A DNA stretch of 8,565 bases, taken from Tissierellia bacterium. Its GTDB lineage: Bacteria; Bacillota_A; Clostridia; Tissierellales; Peptoniphilaceae. Below the pieces are notes generated by a model that searched no databases, was not told where the DNA came from, and worked only from the letters and a program-made list of their open reading frames with translations. The stretch lies in NCBI GenBank assembly GCA_012728775.1, contig JAAYEN010000082.1, positions 1 to 8,565 on the forward strand. The letters are read 5' to 3'. Positions 1 through 7,013 of this stretch are shown here, in pieces. Every line of letters begins with the position of its first letter. The stretch's first letter is position 1. Made by a program: the position numbers and the translations under genes.

Positions 1-7
1 AAATTAG

Positions 8-155
8 AAATGTGAGTAAGGGGATGCGGTTTTTAAGAGTAGAGTTCGAAAGGAAAAATCGCCGAAATGCCAAATTGGCGTTGGGATCATACTGAATAAG
101 TATGATACTGTCAAAGAAGAGATGCCCTCTCTTTTTTGGAGTACTTCTCACATTT
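8..155 (+). promoter_or_regulatory. Lysine riboswitch (L box) aptamer
   Basis: Lysine-sensing RNA in the leader of the lysA-lysC-dapA-dapB-ddh operon. The outer P1 helix is a perfect 9-bp pairing of AAATGTGAG (8-16) with CTCACATTT (147-155). Inside it lie the conserved L-box blocks in order: GATGCGG (23-29), AAGAGTA (35-41), GAAAGG followed by GCCGAAA (near 49-67), TTGGG (81-85), ACTGTCA (107-113) and TGGAG (137-141). A hairpin pairs 86-93 with 99-106, and another pairs AAGAGA (117-122) with TCTCTT (128-133). Position upstream of lysA agrees with the class. The promoter is not in the window, because the aptamer begins only 8 bases from its edge. Confidence 0.95.
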
Positions 156-196
156 GGGCAGAAGGATTTCTATTACCGCGAGGCCTTTTGCTCGTG
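149..196 (+). promoter_or_regulatory. Riboswitch antiterminator helix
   Basis: GGGCAGAAGG (156-165) can pair along its whole length with CCTTTTGCTC (184-193), with two G-U pairs. CAC (149-151) can further pair with GTG (194-196) across a 4-base bulge. This helix uses the 3' strand of aptamer P1 and the 3' arm of the terminator, so it cannot coexist with either. The expected logic is that lysine binding stabilises P1 and lets the terminator form, while without lysine the antiterminator forms and the operon is read. The pairing is seen in the sequence; the switching logic is inferred from the known L-box mechanism. Confidence 0.75.
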
Positions 197-204
197 GTTT
201 TTTT
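175..204 (+). terminator. Riboswitch-controlled intrinsic terminator
   Basis: ACCGCGAG (175-182) pairs with CTCGTGGT (191-198), 8 bp with one G-U pair and an 8-base loop. It is followed by a run of T to position 204. It lies between the lysine aptamer and lysA and is the off-state structure of the expression platform. Confidence 0.9.
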
Positions 205-236
205 GTATCTAATTTCAAATTGAGGGAGTGAAATTA

Positions 237-1538
237 ATGAAATTTTTTGGAAACATGGAAGAAAAAAACAATGAACTTCATATAGGTGGAGTGGGAGTAG
301 AAAGACTCAGAGAGAAATTTGGAACACCTTTATATGTAATCGATGAAAAATATTTCAAAGACAAGGCCCAAATCTTTTTAGACAATTTTAAATCTAAAAA
401 CTTTGAGACTAGAGTAATCTACGCATCGAAAGCATTTACCAATCTCTATATGGCAAATTTAGTCTCAGAATTGGGATTATATACAGACGTAGTAAGCGGT
501 GGCGAACTATATACTGCATTAAAAGGTGGAGCAAATCCCCAAAAAATTTACTACCACGGTAATAACAAACTATACGAAGAATTGGAACTGGCAATTGAAT
601 CCAATGTTGGAACCATAGTAATAGACAATGAAAATGAATATGAACTTATTTCTGAATTTGCAAAAAAAGACAAAGTAAAAGTCTCTGTCCTTCTCCGTGT
701 TAATCCTGGAATAGAGGCAGAAACCCACAAGTACATCCAAACTGCTAAAGATGATTCTAAATTTGGAATGAGCATCTTTAACGAAAAAACAAAATTATTA
801 ATAAAAGAAATGAAAGAGGATGAGTTCGTAGATTTAAAAGGAATCCACTGTCACATAGGGTCACAAGTTTTTGATGAAAAATTCTTCTTTGCCAGTTCAG
901 ATGCCATGATTCAATTTGCTTATGACATAGAAAAAAACTTTAATTTAAATATTAGAGAGATAAATTTAGGCGGAGGATTTGGAGTTTATTATACAGAAAA
1001 AGATAATCCCTTTGAATTGTCTGAATTTTTAAAAAAATACATTAATATAATAGAAGAAAAATTAAAATCATTACAATTCAATGTGGAAATAATTAGCATC
1101 GAGCCTGGTAGATCCTTGATTAATAATGCTGGTTCTACTATCTATACTGTTGGTTCTTTAAAAGAAACCATTACAGGACTTAAATACGTTTTTGTAGATG
1201 GGGGTATGACAGATAATCCTAGACACGCTCTTTATGAGGCTGAATATGAAGCTGGAATAGCCAACAAAATATGTGATGAAGTTGCTTATGAATACACAGT
1301 GGCAGGAAAACTCTGTGAAACTGGGGATATATTAATAGAAAATGTCAGTCTTCCAAAAGTAGAAACTGGAGATATACTAATAATTCCTTCCACAGGTGCC
1401 TACACCTACTCCATGAGCTCAAATTACAACAGAATCCAAAGACCTGCTGTAGTTTTTGTGGAAGATGGAGAGTGCAGATTAGCAGTTAAAGGCGAAACTT
1501 ATGAAGATTTAATAAGAAACGATGTGGAAAGAAAATGA
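237..1538 (+). CDS. lysA: Diaminopimelate decarboxylase
   Basis: Last step of lysine synthesis: PLP-dependent decarboxylation of meso-diaminopimelate to L-lysine in the cytosol. The 433-residue protein has the fold type III layout, an N-terminal alpha/beta barrel followed by a C-terminal beta domain. The PLP-binding lysine is in YASKAF (K65). Other family motifs are HCHIGSQ near 204-210, GGGFG at 245-249, EPGRS at 289-293, and the active-site cysteine in CETGD (C360) followed by GAYTYSM. I chose ATG 237 because GAGGGAG (222-228) lies 8 nt upstream. The in-frame GTG at 228 would sit inside that ribosome site and adds only three residues. It is the first gene after the riboswitch, so lysine represses its own final enzyme. 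The stop overlaps the lysC start (ATGA). Confidence 0.97.
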   Translation: MKFFGNMEEKNNELHIGGVGVERLREKFGTPLYVIDEKYFKDKAQIFLDNFKSKNFETRVIYASKAFTNLYMANLVSELGLYTDVVSGGELYTALKGGANPQKIYYHGNNKLYEELELAIESNVGTIVIDNENEYELISEFAKKDKVKVSVLLRVNPGIEAETHKYIQTAKDDSKFGMSIFNEKTKLLIKEMKEDEFVDLKGIHCHIGSQVFDEKFFFASSDAMIQFAYDIEKNFNLNIREINLGGGFGVYYTEKDNPFELSEFLKKYINIIEEKLKSLQFNVEIISIEPGRSLINNAGSTIYTVGSLKETITGLKYVFVDGGMTDNPRHALYEAEYEAGIANKICDEVAYEYTVAGKLCETGDILIENVSLPKVETGDILIIPSTGAYTYSMSSNYNRIQRPAVVFVEDGECRLAVKGETYEDLIRNDVERK

Positions 1539-2722
1539 AAAGAGTTGTAATGAAATTTGGCGGCTCCTCAGTTGCCACTACGGAAAAAATAAAATCCGTT
1601 GCTCAAGTCATATTAAATAGAAAAAAGACTTGCGACCAAGTAATAGTTGTAGTTTCTGCAATGGGAAAAACTACTGACAATTTAATTTCTATGGCTGAGG
1701 AACTATCAGAAAATCCTAGTTTACGAGAAATGGATTTGTTAATGAGTACAGGAGAGATGATTTCAGCATCCCTTTTGGCTATTCACTTCCAAAGCCTTGG
1801 CACAGATTCCATAGCTTTAACAGGATTTCAAGCAGGAGTTAAAACTATTGGCAATCATAAGAAATCCAAAATTGATTCTATAGATTCTAAGAAACTAGAA
1901 GAAGAACTTGAAAAAGGAAAAATTGTAATTGTAACAGGGTTCCAAGGAATAAACGAATCAGGAGACATCACTACCCTAGGTAGAGGTGGTTCAGATACAT
2001 CTGCAGTAGCTTTGGCTGCTGTGTTAAATGCAGAATGTGAAATTTACACTGATGTGACTGGAATTTATACAGTGGATCCTCGAGTTAGAAAAAACGCCAA
2101 AAAAATTGACCAATTGACATACGAAGAGACTATGGAAATGGCTAATCTAGGTGCAAAAGTAATAGAGCCTAGATCAGTGGAAATGGCAGAAAAATTCTCT
2201 GTTCCCCTTTATATCGCTTTAAACACAGGAGATGTAGTGGGAACTTATATATCGGAGGTGGATAATTTGGAGAAAAATGTAATAACAAATATTTCAAAAA
2301 AAGATGATGTACTATTAGTAATAATAAACGAAAGTTTCGATACTCCATCTAAAATTACTGAATGTTTTAAAAACCTAGCTGCTAATGACGTAAATATAGA
2401 TTTAATAAGTCATGCAAGAGATAAAGAAGGAAATCAAATATCCTCATTTACTACAGACTTATCTTCCAAAGCAGTTGTCCGAGAAATCCTAGAGGAAATG
2501 AAAATGGATTTTAATTTTTTAGAAAGCTTATCCAAAGTTTCTCTAATTGGCTCAGCTATGAGAAATCAAGTAGGTGTTGCAGCAAGGGCTTTTGACATCT
2601 TGCACAAGGAGAAATTTAATTTTTACGAAGTATCCACATCAGAGATTAGCATTTCATACATTGTAGATGAAAAAAATGGAAATGAACTCGTTAACGCATT
2701 TGCAGATGAATTTGATTTATAG
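1535..2722 (+). CDS. lysC: Aspartate kinase
   Basis: First committed step of the aspartate family: ATP-dependent phosphorylation of L-aspartate to aspartyl phosphate. It is 395 residues, the usual length for a stand-alone aspartokinase without a homoserine dehydrogenase domain. The kinase domain (about 1-250) shows KFGGSS (7-12), STGE (71-74), GRGGSDTSA (149-157) and TDVTGIYTVDPR (172-183). Two ACT regulatory regions follow, at about 258-325 and 332-395, including the STSEISIS segment near 367-374 typical of amino-acid-binding ACT domains. Start and lysA stop overlap by 4 nt (ATGA), so translation is probably coupled. The only ribosome site is a weak GGAAAG at 1526-1531. Lysine feedback on this enzyme is likely from family knowledge and operon context, but the effector cannot be read from the sequence. 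Confidence 0.95.
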   Translation: MKRVVMKFGGSSVATTEKIKSVAQVILNRKKTCDQVIVVVSAMGKTTDNLISMAEELSENPSLREMDLLMSTGEMISASLLAIHFQSLGTDSIALTGFQAGVKTIGNHKKSKIDSIDSKKLEEELEKGKIVIVTGFQGINESGDITTLGRGGSDTSAVALAAVLNAECEIYTDVTGIYTVDPRVRKNAKKIDQLTYEETMEMANLGAKVIEPRSVEMAEKFSVPLYIALNTGDVVGTYISEVDNLEKNVITNISKKDDVLLVIINESFDTPSKITECFKNLAANDVNIDLISHARDKEGNQISSFTTDLSSKAVVREILEEMKMDFNFLESLSKVSLIGSAMRNQVGVAARAFDILHKEKFNFYEVSTSEISISYIVDEKNGNELVNAFADEFDL

Positions 2723-2733
2723 GAGGGAAAATA

Positions 2734-3612
2734 ATGTTATTTAGAGGTTCAGGAGTTGCCCTAGTAACTCCATTTTTGGAAAACGGAGAAATAGATTTTG
2801 CAGGTTTAGAAGAATTACTTAATTTTCATTTAGAAAACTCCACTGATGCCATAATTATTACAGGCACAACAGGGGAAGCATCCACTATGAGTGATGAAGA
2901 ACAATTGGAAGTAATAAAAAAATGTGTAGAAGTAATTGACGGTAAAATTCCAGTAATTGCAGGAACTGGTACTAATAATACCCTAGCAAGTGCTGAATTT
3001 TCTAAATTAGTTTCAGCTTCTGGAGTAGATGGACTTTTAGTAGTGACACCATATTACAATAAAGCCAATAGACAAGGCTTATACGAACATTTTAAAACCA
3101 TAGCTAATGCCTCTAGCGTACCGGTGATTTTATATACAGTTCCTGGAAGAACTGCAGTTCCAATACCTGTAGATTTAGTTGTAGAATTATCTAAAATAGA
3201 AAATATTGTAGGAATCAAGGACGCAACTGGAGATTTAGCATACACTGTAGCTCTTAGAAGTGCTTTACCTCCTGATTTTGCAATTTATTCTGGAAATGAC
3301 GATGTAGTAATTCCTCTACTATCTGTTGGAGGAGATGGAGTAATTTCAGTTTCTGCGAATATTTGCCCAAAAGAAACCCACGATATGTGCCAAGCTTTCT
3401 TCGATGGAGATATAGAAACTGCAAAAAATTTACAAATTAAATTATTTCCACTTATAGATTCACTATTTGTAGAAGTAAATCCAATTCCTGTTAAAGAAGC
3501 CTTAAACCAAATGGGCATGCCTGCAGGAGTATACAGACTTCCCCTATGGGAACCTACTCAAGAGACAAAGGATTTACTTTCTAAAAACCTAAAAGATTTA
3601 GGAAAGATTTAA
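2734..3612 (+). CDS. dapA: 4-hydroxy-tetrahydrodipicolinate synthase
   Basis: Condenses pyruvate with aspartate semialdehyde, the branch point to diaminopimelate and lysine. At 292 residues it is a normal-length (beta/alpha)8 class I aldolase. The Schiff-base lysine is K162 in GIKDATGD. GTTGE (44-48) supplies T45, TPYYNK supplies Y108, and YTVPGRT supplies Y134 and R139, which together form the proton-relay set. The usual Asn of YNVP(G/S)RT is Thr here. Residues matching the lysine-inhibition site of the E. coli enzyme differ: the two His are Asp54 and Gln57, and the Glu is Ala85. Strong AGGAGGG (2721-2727) overlaps the lysC stop and lies 6 nt before ATG. N-acetylneuraminate lyase relatives share the fold, but operon context settles the call. 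Confidence 0.97.
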   Translation: MLFRGSGVALVTPFLENGEIDFAGLEELLNFHLENSTDAIIITGTTGEASTMSDEEQLEVIKKCVEVIDGKIPVIAGTGTNNTLASAEFSKLVSASGVDGLLVVTPYYNKANRQGLYEHFKTIANASSVPVILYTVPGRTAVPIPVDLVVELSKIENIVGIKDATGDLAYTVALRSALPPDFAIYSGNDDVVIPLLSVGGDGVISVSANICPKETHDMCQAFFDGDIETAKNLQIKLFPLIDSLFVEVNPIPVKEALNQMGMPAGVYRLPLWEPTQETKDLLSKNLKDLGKI

Positions 3613-3613
3613 A

Positions 3614-4384
3614 ATGGAGAATTTAAAAATAATTTTAGTAGGTGCAACTGGTCAAATGGGAAAAACTATTTCCAATCTTGTGGATACTATAGAAAATATA
3701 GAAATAGTTTACGGTGTTGCAGATGAAAATGGAAGGGATTTGAAGTTTCCTGTATCAGAAGACTTTCCTACAGAAAAAATCGCAAATGTTTTAGTGGATT
3801 TTTCTACTCCAAAATTATTAAAAAATATATTAAATTACGGTATTTCTACAAATACTCCATTGGTACTTGCAACTACTGGTTATTCTCTAGAAGATTTAGA
3901 AAAAATAGAAGAAGCCTCTACTGTAATTCCTATTTTACAAACTGGTAATATGAGCGTAGGAGTAAATGTAATGGAAATGGTCGTAGAGACCCTTTCACGC
4001 ATCTTAGAGGGCTATGATATAGAAATAGTAGAAAAGCACCATAAATACAAGGTAGATTCTCCTAGTGGCACTGCAAAAATGCTATTTGAAGCTGCAAATC
4101 GAGGAAGAGAAAACAAACTTAATTCCTTAGAAGGTAGAGCCGGATTTTTTGAAGAAAGACCAGATACAGAAGTGGGAATTTCTTCCATAAGAGGGGGAAA
4201 TATAGTAGGAGAACATAATGTAATATTTGCTGGAGTAGACGAAATCATAGAAATAAAACATATAGCAAATTCTAAAGCCATATTTGCAAGCGGAGCCATT
4301 AGAGGTGCTAAATTTTTAGCAAATAAAAATCCAGGCTTATACACTATGGATGACGTTTTGGAGATATCCAATGAGCAAAATTAA
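3614..4384 (+). CDS. dapB: 4-hydroxy-tetrahydrodipicolinate reductase
   Basis: NAD(P)H-dependent reduction of the DapA product to tetrahydrodipicolinate. The 256-residue protein begins with a Rossmann nucleotide motif, VGATGQMGK (9-17). It carries ATTGYS (86-91) and the family signature EKHHKYKVDSPSGTA (140-154), in which H142 is the usual catalytic acid/base region and K146 contacts substrate. The C-terminal part has GEHNVIFAG (199-207) and ends with GLYTMDDVL, as in other DapB proteins. Its ATG follows the dapA stop after a single base. The ribosome site GGAAAG (3601-3606) lies inside the dapA end, 7 nt upstream. Its 3' end overlaps ddh by 14 nt. Confidence 0.97.
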   Translation: MENLKIILVGATGQMGKTISNLVDTIENIEIVYGVADENGRDLKFPVSEDFPTEKIANVLVDFSTPKLLKNILNYGISTNTPLVLATTGYSLEDLEKIEEASTVIPILQTGNMSVGVNVMEMVVETLSRILEGYDIEIVEKHHKYKVDSPSGTAKMLFEAANRGRENKLNSLEGRAGFFEERPDTEVGISSIRGGNIVGEHNVIFAGVDEIIEIKHIANSKAIFASGAIRGAKFLANKNPGLYTMDDVLEISNEQN

Positions 4385-5345
4385 AATTGGAATTTTAGGA
4401 TATGGAAATTTAGGAAAAGGCGTGGAAAATGGTCTAAAAAGAAATCCCGATATGGAATTAGTGGGGATTTTTACTAGACGAAATCCAAAAAAATTAAACA
4501 CTTCTTCTCCTACCTTCTATATTGATGAACTAAAAAACTTCCAAAGAATAATTGACGTTTTAATAATGTGTGGAGGTTCTAAATCAGATATACTCACCCA
4601 AGGTCCAGAGATGGCAAAATTATTCAATACCATAGATAGTTTTGATAATCACGGTAAAATACCTGAATACTTTCAAGAGGTGGATAAAATTTCCAAAGAA
4701 AATGATACTGTTTCCATAATATCCACAGGCTGGGATCCAGGATTATTTTCATTAAATCGGCTAATTGGAGAATCAGTTTTGCCCGAAGGAAATACTTACA
4801 CATTTTGGGGAAAAGGCGTAAGCCAAGGACATTCCGATGCTGTAAGAAGAATTAAAGGTATAAAAAAAGCTATCCAATACACCATTCCTAAGGAAGATTT
4901 AGTAAATAAGATAGTAAAGGGCGAAGAGGTAGAATACACTAGCCATAAAGCCCATGATAGAGAAGTTTTCGCAGTTATAGAAGACGGATATAATGCAGAA
5001 GAAATCCGAAATGAAATCGTAAATATGCCTGATTATTTTCAAGGGTATAACACAATTGTTCATTTTATAGATGAAAAAGAATTTGAAAAAAATCACAGTG
5101 GAATTCCCCACGGAGGTAAAGTAATTCGTCAGGGAAAAACATCCGATGATAATATAAGCATCTATAAATTTGAATTGGACTTAGGTTCTAATCCAGAATT
5201 TACTGCATCTGTAAATATTGCCTATGCAAGAGCTTGCTATAAACTATCCAAAGACAAATCCTACGGTGCTAAAACCGTACTAGACGTACCTCCAGGATAT
5301 TTGTCCATCCATAGTATGGAAGAGTTAAGAAAAAGAATATTATAA
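4371..5345 (+). CDS. ddh: meso-Diaminopimelate D-dehydrogenase
   Basis: NADPH-dependent reductive amination of tetrahydrodipicolinate directly to meso-diaminopimelate, replacing the multi-step succinylase or acetylase routes. The 324-residue protein has an N-terminal dinucleotide motif GYGNLGKGV (10-18), SFDNHGKIPEY (90-100), STGWDPGLFSLNR (118-130) and FWGKGVSQGHSDAVRRI (146-162), all hallmarks of Ddh. Length matches the family (about 320-330). I chose ATG 4371 because GGAG (4360-4363) is 7 nt upstream and the protein then starts at the Rossmann fold. An in-frame ATG at 4350 adds seven residues and lacks a ribosome site. It is the last gene of the operon, overlaps the dapB end by 14 nt, and is followed by the operon terminator. 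Confidence 0.96.
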   Translation: MSKIKIGILGYGNLGKGVENGLKRNPDMELVGIFTRRNPKKLNTSSPTFYIDELKNFQRIIDVLIMCGGSKSDILTQGPEMAKLFNTIDSFDNHGKIPEYFQEVDKISKENDTVSIISTGWDPGLFSLNRLIGESVLPEGNTYTFWGKGVSQGHSDAVRRIKGIKKAIQYTIPKEDLVNKIVKGEEVEYTSHKAHDREVFAVIEDGYNAEEIRNEIVNMPDYFQGYNTIVHFIDEKEFEKNHSGIPHGGKVIRQGKTSDDNISIYKFELDLGSNPEFTASVNIAYARACYKLSKDKSYGAKTVLDVPPGYLSIHSMEELRKRIL

Positions 5346-5353
5346 TTAATTTG

Positions 5354-5413
5354 AGATTAGTAATTAATAGAGTCAAAGGTTTCTTTAGTCTTTCTACTAA
5401 TTACTAATTTTTT
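5354..5413 (+). terminator. Intrinsic terminator of the lysine operon
   Basis: The arm at 5356-5370 pairs with 5394-5408: 11 bp, one A-C mismatch, then 3 more bp. A smaller AAAG/CTTT hairpin lies inside the loop, and a T6 run (5408-5413) follows. It begins 8 nt after the ddh stop. The stem is long but AT-rich. Confidence 0.88.
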
Positions 5414-5414
5414 A

Positions 5415-5423
5415 TGCTATAAT
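5415..5423 (+). promoter_or_regulatory. Extended -10 promoter of the CNNM gene
   Basis: TGCTATAAT is a perfect TGn-TATAAT extended -10 element. It lies just behind the lysine terminator and about 36 nt before the next start codon. The -35 region at 17-18 nt spacing has no good match, which extended -10 promoters tolerate. A start near 5430 would give a leader of about 30 nt carrying the ribosome site AAAGGAG (5444-5450). Confidence 0.65.
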
Positions 5424-5459
5424 AACCATATATTTTATTTTAAAAAGGAGTGTTGGTTA

Positions 5460-6764
5460 ATGGGAATTGACCCCGTGCCCCAGAGTATTGTTGCTTTAGT
5501 ATCATTGTTTTTGAGTGCCTTTTTTACTTTGCTTAAGTATTCTTATGAAGACTTAAACAAATTTAGATTGGAAAAGATGAAAGAAGAAAAAATTATCACA
5601 GAAAGTCAAGCTTTTAAACTTAACCAATTTATCGAAGATATATCGAGTATTCAAAGTACTTTTATGATATTTGATTATCTTTCAAATGCATTTTTTGCTG
5701 TATCTTTCAGTAGAATTGGATATCATTTTTTTGGAACTGGGGGAATTATTGCTGCAGTAGTAATTGGAACCATTTTAATTTTAGTTTTTGGAGAAAGTGC
5801 TCCTTATTTTGTTTCCATAACAAAGGGAGATATTGTTGCTATAAAGTTTTATAAATTCTCCAGAATCTTTACTAAAGTAGCTTCCCCACTGACTCTGTTT
5901 ATTAGATTTATTTCTAGAGCAATAGGATCTTTATTTGGTCTAGAAATGGATTCAAAAGAGCCTAAAATTACTGAAGACGAATTGTTTACAGCTATGAACT
6001 TGAGTAAAGACGAAGGTCTTTTGGACGTAGAAGAATTTGGAATGATTGAAAAGGTAGTAGCCTTTAGAGACTCCTTTGTAAAAGACGTAATGACACCTAG
6101 AACCGATGTAATTGCTGTAGATATTGATAGTTCTATTGAAGAAATTATAGAACTATTTAATGAAGAAGGATTTTCTAGAGTTCCTGTATATGAAGAAGAC
6201 ATAGACAATTTATTGGGAATTTTGCATATAAAAGATTTACTACCTCATTTTGTAGGACATGAAGTTATAGATTTAAAAGAAGTCGTAAGAAAACCTATTT
6301 ATACATTTGAATACCAAAAAACTGCAGACTTATTTGAGCAAATGCGTAATAATAATGGAACCTTCGCAATAGTTTTAGATGAATATGGTGGAACTGAAGG
6401 TATTGTAACTATGGAAGATTTAATCGAGGAAATCGTAGGAGAAATCGAAGACGAATATGACGATGACTCTGAAAGCGATGGAATCTTAGTCTTAAAAAAT
6501 AATGTGTTTATAATAGACGGAATGGTTCGCCTTGATGAAGTTAAAGAAGAAATAGATTTGGATTTAGAATCAGATGAAGTCGACACCATTGGCGGATTTG
6601 TAGTCGAAGTCTTCGATAAAATTCCAGAACATGGAGAAGTTTTAGAATATAAAAATCTAGAGTTTACTGTTTTGGAAATTGAAAAAAATAGAGTTTCTAA
6701 ATTAAGGGTTACAGTAAAAGAAAATAAAAAAGAAGAAGAACAAAAAGAAAGTACAGATATTTAA
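5460..6764 (+). CDS. CNNM/CBS/CorC-type transporter (putative Mg2+/Co2+ efflux)
   Basis: Membrane protein of the CNNM (DUF21)-CBS-CorC_HlyC family, whose characterised members move Mg2+ or related divalent cations, often by Na+-coupled efflux. Older annotations call such proteins hemolysins (TlyC). Its 434 residues divide into an N-terminal membrane domain (about 1-165, hydrophobic stretches near 8-26, 66-84, 93-111 and 136-160), a CBS pair (about 208-327, starting MTPRTDVIAVD and ending DEYGGTEGIVTMEDLIEEI), and a C-terminal CorC_HlyC domain (about 341-420). The tail is Lys/Glu-rich. GES-AP at 111-115 resembles the conserved GE-IPK loop. The first membrane segment, however, reads SAFFTLLKYSYEDLN where the family has a serine-rich SxSETAL motif, so cation binding may be altered. 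AAAGGAG lies 9 nt before ATG. It appears to be transcribed on its own. Confidence 0.87.
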   Translation: MGIDPVPQSIVALVSLFLSAFFTLLKYSYEDLNKFRLEKMKEEKIITESQAFKLNQFIEDISSIQSTFMIFDYLSNAFFAVSFSRIGYHFFGTGGIIAAVVIGTILILVFGESAPYFVSITKGDIVAIKFYKFSRIFTKVASPLTLFIRFISRAIGSLFGLEMDSKEPKITEDELFTAMNLSKDEGLLDVEEFGMIEKVVAFRDSFVKDVMTPRTDVIAVDIDSSIEEIIELFNEEGFSRVPVYEEDIDNLLGILHIKDLLPHFVGHEVIDLKEVVRKPIYTFEYQKTADLFEQMRNNNGTFAIVLDEYGGTEGIVTMEDLIEEIVGEIEDEYDDDSESDGILVLKNNVFIIDGMVRLDEVKEEIDLDLESDEVDTIGGFVVEVFDKIPEHGEVLEYKNLEFTVLEIEKNRVSKLRVTVKENKKEEEQKESTDI

Positions 6765-6775
6765 GAAAATAAATT

Positions 6776-6817
6776 TAGCTAGTTTCCTTAGTTTAAAACT
6801 TTGAAAACTAGCTATTT
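6776..6817 (+). terminator. Possible terminator after the CNNM gene
   Basis: TAGCTAGTTT (6776-6785) pairs perfectly with AAACTAGCTA (6805-6814), a 10-bp stem with a 19-base loop beginning 11 nt after the stop codon. Only three T residues follow directly, so termination may be weak or the hairpin may act in mRNA 3'-end stability. Confidence 0.5.
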
Positions 6818-6844
6818 ACAACTTTCTATTGATATTAAATAATA

Positions 6845-6856
6845 AGGATATATCCT
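6845..6856. repeat. 12-bp perfect palindrome
   Basis: AGGATATATCCT reads the same on both strands. It lies in the non-coding gap about 46 bp before the -35 element of the candidate small RNA promoter. It could be a regulator site or chance in AT-rich DNA; no function can be assigned. Confidence 0.4.
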
Positions 6857-6901
6857 CATAAACTTAAATTGCAAATTATTAATAATTATTTAAAAAAGTA
6901 C

Positions 6902-6930
6902 TTTACAAATATAATAATATGATATACAAT
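6902..6930 (+). promoter_or_regulatory. Predicted sigma-A promoter of candidate small RNA
   Basis: TTTACA (6902-6907), exactly 17 nt, then TACAAT (6925-6930): ten of twelve consensus bases at optimal spacing, preceded by an A/T-rich stretch. The predicted start is near 6937. No ribosome site or convincing reading frame lies downstream before the terminator at 7014-7044, so the product would be an RNA. Confidence 0.6.
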
Positions 6931-6936
6931 GTTTAC

Positions 6937-6966
6937 GATAACAGTTATCAATGATAATTATTATCA
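6937..6966. promoter_or_regulatory. Tandem Fur-type operator
   Basis: TGATAATTATTATCA (6952-6966) is an exact match to the 7-1-7 Fur-box consensus known from Bacillus (TGATAATnATTATCA). Immediately upstream, GATAACAGTTATC (6937-6949) is a perfect 6-1-6 inverted repeat of the same kind. Together they cover the predicted start site of the promoter at 6902-6930, the position expected for a repressor. PerR and Zur boxes share the architecture but differ in outer bases, so Fur fits best. AT-rich composition raises the chance-match rate. Confidence 0.6.
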
Positions 6967-7013
6967 TAATTATTGTTTTACCTCTTATTAATTTTGTTAG
7001 ATAATTGTGCAAG

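Noticed and set aside
228..236. GTG at 228 as the lysA start.
   Set aside because: It lies within the ribosome-binding sequence GAGGGAG, whereas ATG 237 sits at the correct 8-nt distance.
4350..4370. ATG at 4350 as the ddh start.
   Set aside because: It lacks a ribosome site and would add seven residues before the Rossmann fold that family members do not have. ATG 4371 has GGAG 7 nt upstream.
4012..4371. A 119-codon open frame antisense to dapB, and similar antisense frames within lysA, dapA, ddh, the CNNM gene and the amylase gene.
   Set aside because: They lie wholly inside well-supported genes on the other strand, have no ribosome sites and resemble no known protein; composition artefacts.
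6902..6966. A possible - strand promoter in the same gap (TTGATA near 6950 with a TGTATA-like -10).
   Set aside because: The -10 match is poor, and transcription would run into the 3' end of the CNNM gene with no reading frame. The + strand promoter is clearly better.
6929..6991. A 20-codon frame starting at ATG 6929, overlapping the predicted -10 element.
   Set aside because: The start would lie upstream of the predicted transcription start, and there is no ribosome site.
6951..7004. Short frame ATG-TAA giving a 17-residue, isoleucine-rich hydrophobic peptide inside the candidate small RNA.
   Set aside because: No ribosome site lies upstream, and the run of Ile codons simply reads the AT-rich Fur box. 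Not credible as a gene without expression evidence.
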